Source of the DNA: JAFLUQ01 sp964442035
GTDB lineage: Bacteria; Bacillota; Clostridia; UMGS1883
Reading direction: 5' to 3'
Assembly (NCBI GenBank): GCA_964442035.1
Contig: CAYTWZ010000004.1
Location: 1 to 42,206 of the forward strand
DNA: 42,206 bases
In this document: piece after piece, positions 39,443 to 42,206 of the stretch
How positions within the stretch are numbered: the stretch's first letter is position 1
Layout of the letters: the number at the start of each line of letters is the position of its first letter
Position numbers and translations under genes: made by a program
The notes under the pieces: model-generated
Databases searched by the model: none
What the model saw: only the letters and a program-made list of their open reading frames with translations
What the model was told of the DNA's origin: nothing

Positions 39443-39849
39443 TTTTCCTTCTCCTCCTCGGTTGCTTCCTGGATTCGCAGAAAGCCCGGCTTGCTGCCTT
39501 TGCGTATAGCCTGTTCCACCTCATAGCCTGGGGCCCGGTAGGGTGCGGCAGCCGGAGCTTTGGGCGCACGTTCTTTTACCAAGTCGTACTCCCCGAGTTT
39601 TTCCAGGGAAAGCGTTTTTGCTGTCCACTTTTCGGGGCTTCCTGCCCAGTCGTTGAATCGCATCCCAAAAAACGCTTTTCCAGCAGCGGTTGATATGGTC
39701 GCGCTATAAAAGCCGGTATTATCGTACCATTCCAGCCACCAAGTACGTCTACGAAACAATTTGGTAAATTGAGCATAGTGCGGAGGATCATACCCCAGGT
39801 TTTTTGCCAGACGGATCATCTTTGTTTTGTTTACATTGAGTACCAGCAT
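39439..39849 (-). CDS. Unknown protein between parA and parB
   Basis: The 136-residue protein (MLVLNVNKTKMIRLAKNLGY, FRRRTWWLEWYDNTGFYSAT, PGYEVEQAIRKGSKPGFLRI) has a basic, Trp-rich N-terminal half and a charged C-terminus. No family is recognised. GGAGG lies 8 bases before the ATG, and its stop overlaps the parB start. The tight coupling to both par genes suggests a part in partition or regulation. Confidence 0.7.
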   Translation of the reverse strand: MLVLNVNKTKMIRLAKNLGYDPPHYAQFTKLFRRRTWWLEWYDNTGFYSATISTAAGKAFFGMRFNDWAGSPEKWTAKTLSLEKLGEYDLVKERAPKAPAAAPYRAPGYEVEQAIRKGSKPGFLRIQEATEEEKEK

Positions 39850-39852
39850 GAT

Positions 39853-40623
39853 TTAACCCTCCAATCTGTGTAGCAGCTCTGCGGTAGCTGCCATGTACTG
39901 TTCTGCCACCGTGCTTTTGCCTCCAATAAGTGGCTTGCGCAGTTTGACAGATCTGGGTGCGTCGGCATATCTTCCAATGCCGGTTTCAAAAACCAAGTTG
40001 GGAAACTGCGCCTGGAGCCAAGCGGTGGTTTCACGGCTTCCGGCGGTGCGGGTGGTCAGGGTGGGCAGCAGACCCAGGATCTCCAGCTTGGGATTGATGT
40101 TGCCCTTCACCATCTGGATCAGATCCATCATATCCTCCAGCCCGTCCACGGCGAAATCCTCCGTCTGCACCGGGATCAGCACCCCGTCGGAAGCAACCAG
40201 GGCGTTGGTCATGAGCACACCCATGGAGGGATTGCAGTCGATAATCACATAGTCGTATTCCTCGGGGATGACCTTTTCCAAAACCTCCCGGAGCACCTGT
40301 TCCCGGAACATTGCCTGGGCAAGCACTGTTTCCGCCCGGGAGAGCCGGAGGGAGCTGGGGATGTAATCGATGTCGTGGACGCTGTGCCGGATCAGGCCGT
40401 CCGTAGCCGGGGGATCCATATAGCTTGCCCGGGCGAAGATATAATCCGTAATGGTAGGCGCGTTATCGAACTGATGCCCCAGGTACTTGGCAAGATGGCA
40501 TTGGGGATCGAAGTCGATGCACAGCACCTTCCGGCCGGAAGAAACCAAGCCAGCGGCGAGGTTGACAGCGGTCGTGGTCTTCCCCACGCCGCCCTTCTGA
40601 TTAGCGATTGCGATTGTTTTCAT
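39853..40623 (-). CDS. parA: ParA-family ATPase
   Basis: The start is ATG 40623, with GGAGG 7 bases before it. The 256-residue product begins MKTIAIANQKGGVGKTTTAV with the deviant Walker A (KGGVGKTT), then LCIDFDPQCHLAKYLG, YVIIDCNPSMGVLMTNALVA and VQTEDFAVDGLEDMMDLI, all Soj/ParA motifs. It lacks the N-terminal HTH of large plasmid ParAs. It should segregate or position the element's circular form with ParB. The gene is divergent from the integrase gene. Confidence 0.93.
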   Translation of the reverse strand: MKTIAIANQKGGVGKTTTAVNLAAGLVSSGRKVLCIDFDPQCHLAKYLGHQFDNAPTITDYIFARASYMDPPATDGLIRHSVHDIDYIPSSLRLSRAETVLAQAMFREQVLREVLEKVIPEEYDYVIIDCNPSMGVLMTNALVASDGVLIPVQTEDFAVDGLEDMMDLIQMVKGNINPKLEILGLLPTLTTRTAGSRETTAWLQAQFPNLVFETGIGRYADAPRSVKLRKPLIGGKSTVAEQYMAATAELLHRLEG

Positions 40624-40694
40624 ACTGATTCCTCCACATTTTTGATTTGTATTGAAAACCGGCAAGCCGGACTTTCTTATGTAAAAGTGCTTTT

Positions 40695-40723
40695 TTGCAA
40701 ACTGGGAAATTTTGTGCTATGAT
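40695..40723 (+). promoter_or_regulatory. Integrase promoter
   Basis: TTGCAA (40695-40700), 17-base spacer, TATGAT (40718-40723) preceded by TG for an extended -10. The -35 TTGCAA is itself palindromic and could also serve a divergent start toward parA. Confidence 0.65.
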
Positions 40724-40725
40724 TT

Positions 40726-40748
40726 CTCCTAAACAAATTTTTAGGAGG
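40726..40748 (+). promoter_or_regulatory. Hairpin hiding the integrase ribosome site
   Basis: CTCCTAAA (40726-40733) is perfectly complementary to TTTAGGAG (40740-40747), which holds most of the AGGAGG ribosome site of int. The predicted start of transcription from the promoter at 40695 is near 40730, inside the left arm, so messages begun there would lose much of the hairpin while read-through messages would keep it. Confidence 0.6.
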
Positions 40749-40754
40749 AATACC

Positions 40755-41903
40755 ATGCCAATTTATCCAACCGGAAAGAAAAAGGACGGAAAGAGCCAAT
40801 ACCGTGTCCGGATCAACTACACCGACGGCGGAGAGTACCGCCAGAAGGAGCAGCTTTGTTACGGATACCGGGAAGCGCAGGAACTAGAAAAGCGGCTTCA
40901 CAATCTGTACGCCGCCGACGGTAACCGGGGTGATATCCTGCTGAGGGACTTTTGCGAAGAATATATACGGCACAGAAAAAGTGATGTTAGGGAAACTACA
41001 TTGGAGAAATTCCAATCTAATATGGAAAATCATATTCTGCCTGTATTGGGAAATGCGGCGCTGTCAGAGATTACACCACAGATGATTGCTCAATGGAAAG
41101 CATCCGTTTCCGAAAAAGGGCTAAGTGTATCCTACTGCCACAGAATATACGGTTCGTTAAATTCATTGCTGAATTATGCGGTACGCATGAAGCTAATACA
41201 TGAAAATCCCACGAATGGTGTCGGAAATTTCCGGGAAACAAATTTTGAAGCTCCTGAAGAAAAGCTGCATTTCTACACGCCGGAACAGTTTTTACAGTAT
41301 GCCGCTGCTGCCAATAAATTAGTCAAAACTTACTACGACCGGAGTATCTATATGTTTATGATGATTGCCTACTATACGGGAATGCGAAAAGGAGAGATTC
41401 ACGCTCTGCGCTGGGAAGATATTGACGGAAATGTACTTCGGGTACACCGGAGCATTACCCAGAAGATTAAGGGGAGAGCCACCGTTGAAACACCGCCCAA
41501 GAATAGATCTTCTGTCCGCACTTTACAGATGCCTGAGCCTCTAATGCAACAGTTGAAACAATACAGGGGATTGCAATGGTTGCAGTACAAAGAAAAGTGG
41601 AATCCCAAATTCTATGTTATTTATGGGGAGCACTGCATAAGTGATACAGCCATTTCAAACCACAACATAGCTTGGGCGAAAGCTGCTGGACTGGAACCCA
41701 TCCGGATCCACGATTTTCGCCACAGCCACGCAAGCCTTTTGGCCAATGAGGGTATCAATATCCAGGAAATCGCCCGACGGTTGGGCCACTCCAATGTGCA
41801 AATCACCTGGCATACATATTCCCACCTGTATCCCCGGGAGGAGGAAAGGGCTGTCATGGTGCTCAATAAAGTGGTCATCCCCGAATTTGCCACGAATAAG
41901 TGA
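40755..41903 (+). CDS. int: Tyrosine integrase of the element
   Basis: The start is ATG 40755, with AGGAGG 6 bases before it. The 382-residue protein has an AP2-like N-terminal arm-binding domain (IYPTGKKKDGKSQYRVRIN), a SAM-like core-binding domain (about 60-160) and a catalytic domain with R211 (TGMRKGEIHALRW), K249, H319-x-x-R322 (IHDFRHSHAS), H345 (LGHSN) and the nucleophile Y355 (HTYSHLYP). All catalytic residues are present. It should excise and integrate the element. It lies at the right end and points outward; no separate excisionase gene was found nearby. Confidence 0.93.
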   Translation: MPIYPTGKKKDGKSQYRVRINYTDGGEYRQKEQLCYGYREAQELEKRLHNLYAADGNRGDILLRDFCEEYIRHRKSDVRETTLEKFQSNMENHILPVLGNAALSEITPQMIAQWKASVSEKGLSVSYCHRIYGSLNSLLNYAVRMKLIHENPTNGVGNFRETNFEAPEEKLHFYTPEQFLQYAAAANKLVKTYYDRSIYMFMMIAYYTGMRKGEIHALRWEDIDGNVLRVHRSITQKIKGRATVETPPKNRSSVRTLQMPEPLMQQLKQYRGLQWLQYKEKWNPKFYVIYGEHCISDTAISNHNIAWAKAAGLEPIRIHDFRHSHASLLANEGINIQEIARRLGHSNVQITWHTYSHLYPREEERAVMVLNKVVIPEFATNK

Positions 41904-41911
41904 GGGAAAAG

Positions 41912-41963
41912 AAAAATCACAAAATTCTGTCTCCAAAATGGGAGTAGAACTTTGTGATTTTTT
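41912..41963. terminator. Bidirectional terminator after int
   Basis: AAAAATCACAAA (41912-41923) pairs with TTTGTGATTTTT (41951-41962), and TTCT and CTCC pair further in with AGAA and GGAG. A-run on one side and T-run on the other allow use in both directions. Confidence 0.85.
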
Positions 41964-42034
41964 GTATGATATTCAGGGAAAACCGGATTTTTGAGCCAAT
42001 TGAAAAATTGTTCGGAACCTATATCGTCCACCAT

Positions 42035-42070
42035 AAAGGGCACGTTGCAAAATGTAACGCGCCCTTTTTT
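42035..42070 (+). terminator. Second terminator right of int
   Basis: AAAGGGCACGTT (42035-42046) pairs with AACGCGCCCTTT (42056-42067) with one mismatch, followed by TTT. Confidence 0.75.
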
Positions 42071-42075
42071 ATATT

Positions 42076-42112
42076 TGTCCCATGGGGACACCGTTACTGC
42101 CCCAACGGGGCA
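42076..42112. repeat. Paired short palindromes at the right end
   Basis: TGTCCC/GGGACA (42076-42090, ATG centre) and TGCCCC/GGGGCA (42098-42112, AAC centre) stand in tandem, 7 bases apart. The CCC-A(A)T/C-GGG core and the tandem layout resemble the paired palindromes at 3545-3607 and 38911-38975, with shorter arms. Confidence 0.65.
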
Positions 42113-42206
42113 ATTTCACCCAGCGGAAAGCTGGATCACTTTGCCAGAAGCATAAGGAAGCTCTGAATAAATCGGCAAGAGCTGGTGGCGAAAGATTTTG
42201 TCCCAG
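42113..42206. other. Right edge, no gene seen; attachment site expected nearby
   Basis: No reading frame or terminator is recognised. By position, the right attachment site of the element should lie in or just beyond 41964-42206, but no matching direct repeat was found near the left edge. Confidence 0.3.

Noticed and set aside
2351..42147. ACTTTGCCAG at 2351-2360 and 42138-42147 as possible attachment-site repeats
   Set aside because: A 10-base match between such regions is expected by chance, and the left copy lies within the antitoxin coding sequence with no extended similarity.

Overview
The window is most of an integrative and conjugative element (ICE) from a Gram-positive anaerobe of the Clostridia, probably a gut Oscillospiraceae/Ruminococcaceae-type organism. 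The organism is inferred from gene families (Maff2, PrgI, TrbL-like, ArdC, DUF3991 primase, class C sortases, LPXTG pilins), from AGGAGG ribosome sites before almost every gene, and from the moderately GC-rich sequence. Nearly all backbone genes lie on the minus strand. A tyrosine integrase at 40755-41903 reads outward at the right end. No attachment-site direct repeat was found, so the left boundary is uncertain and both ends of the window may be flanking or accessory DNA.

Layout from right to left, which is the direction of transcription. Integrase (plus) is divergent from a maintenance operon of ParA, an unknown protein, ParB and a second unknown protein (38120-40623). A small membrane protein and two lipoproteins with Cys-rich tandem repeats follow (35407-38005), with a candidate small RNA between the lipoprotein genes. 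Next is a pilus locus: LPKTG tip adhesin, LPQTG backbone pilin and two class C sortases (27483-35158), interrupted by an opposite-strand BrnT/BrnA pair. A tRNA-like structure with encoded CCA overlaps the end of the sortase genes, followed by SSB and a Toprim primase-like protein (25713-27284). The mating-channel operon (13682-25492) encodes Maff2, TrbL-like, VirD4-type coupling protein, PrgI, VirB4-type ATPase, a very large membrane-anchored wall hydrolase, a second secreted hydrolase and a surface protein. After a RelB/RelE pair comes the processing operon (7729-13020): primase-like protein, a 53-aa protein, ArdC, MobC and the MOBP-type relaxase.

The left part (711-7306) is accessory: an XRE/nucleotidyltransferase pair, a HipA-like kinase with a small non-HTH partner, a winged-helix replication-initiator-like protein beside a repeat-rich possible origin, an Rpn-tail fragment, a RelE/RHH pair, and an AT-rich cargo gene of unknown function preceded by a self-contained short RNA unit. 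Five toxin-antitoxin-like modules therefore sit on one element, at least four with near-consensus promoters and several with clear palindromic operators.

How it works together (inference from family knowledge): Int excises and integrates the element. MobC and the relaxase nick oriT, and VirD4 feeds the DNA into the VirB4/TrbL/PrgI/Maff2 channel opened through the wall by the hydrolases. ArdC, SSB and the primase-like proteins protect and convert the DNA in the recipient. ParA/ParB, the initiator-like protein and the TA modules maintain it, and the pili probably promote cell contact. The observations most worth checking are the tRNA-like gene, a family of paired palindromes (one copy read in frame inside parB), a C-terminal tag shared by ArdC and the primase-like protein, and the short RNA units.
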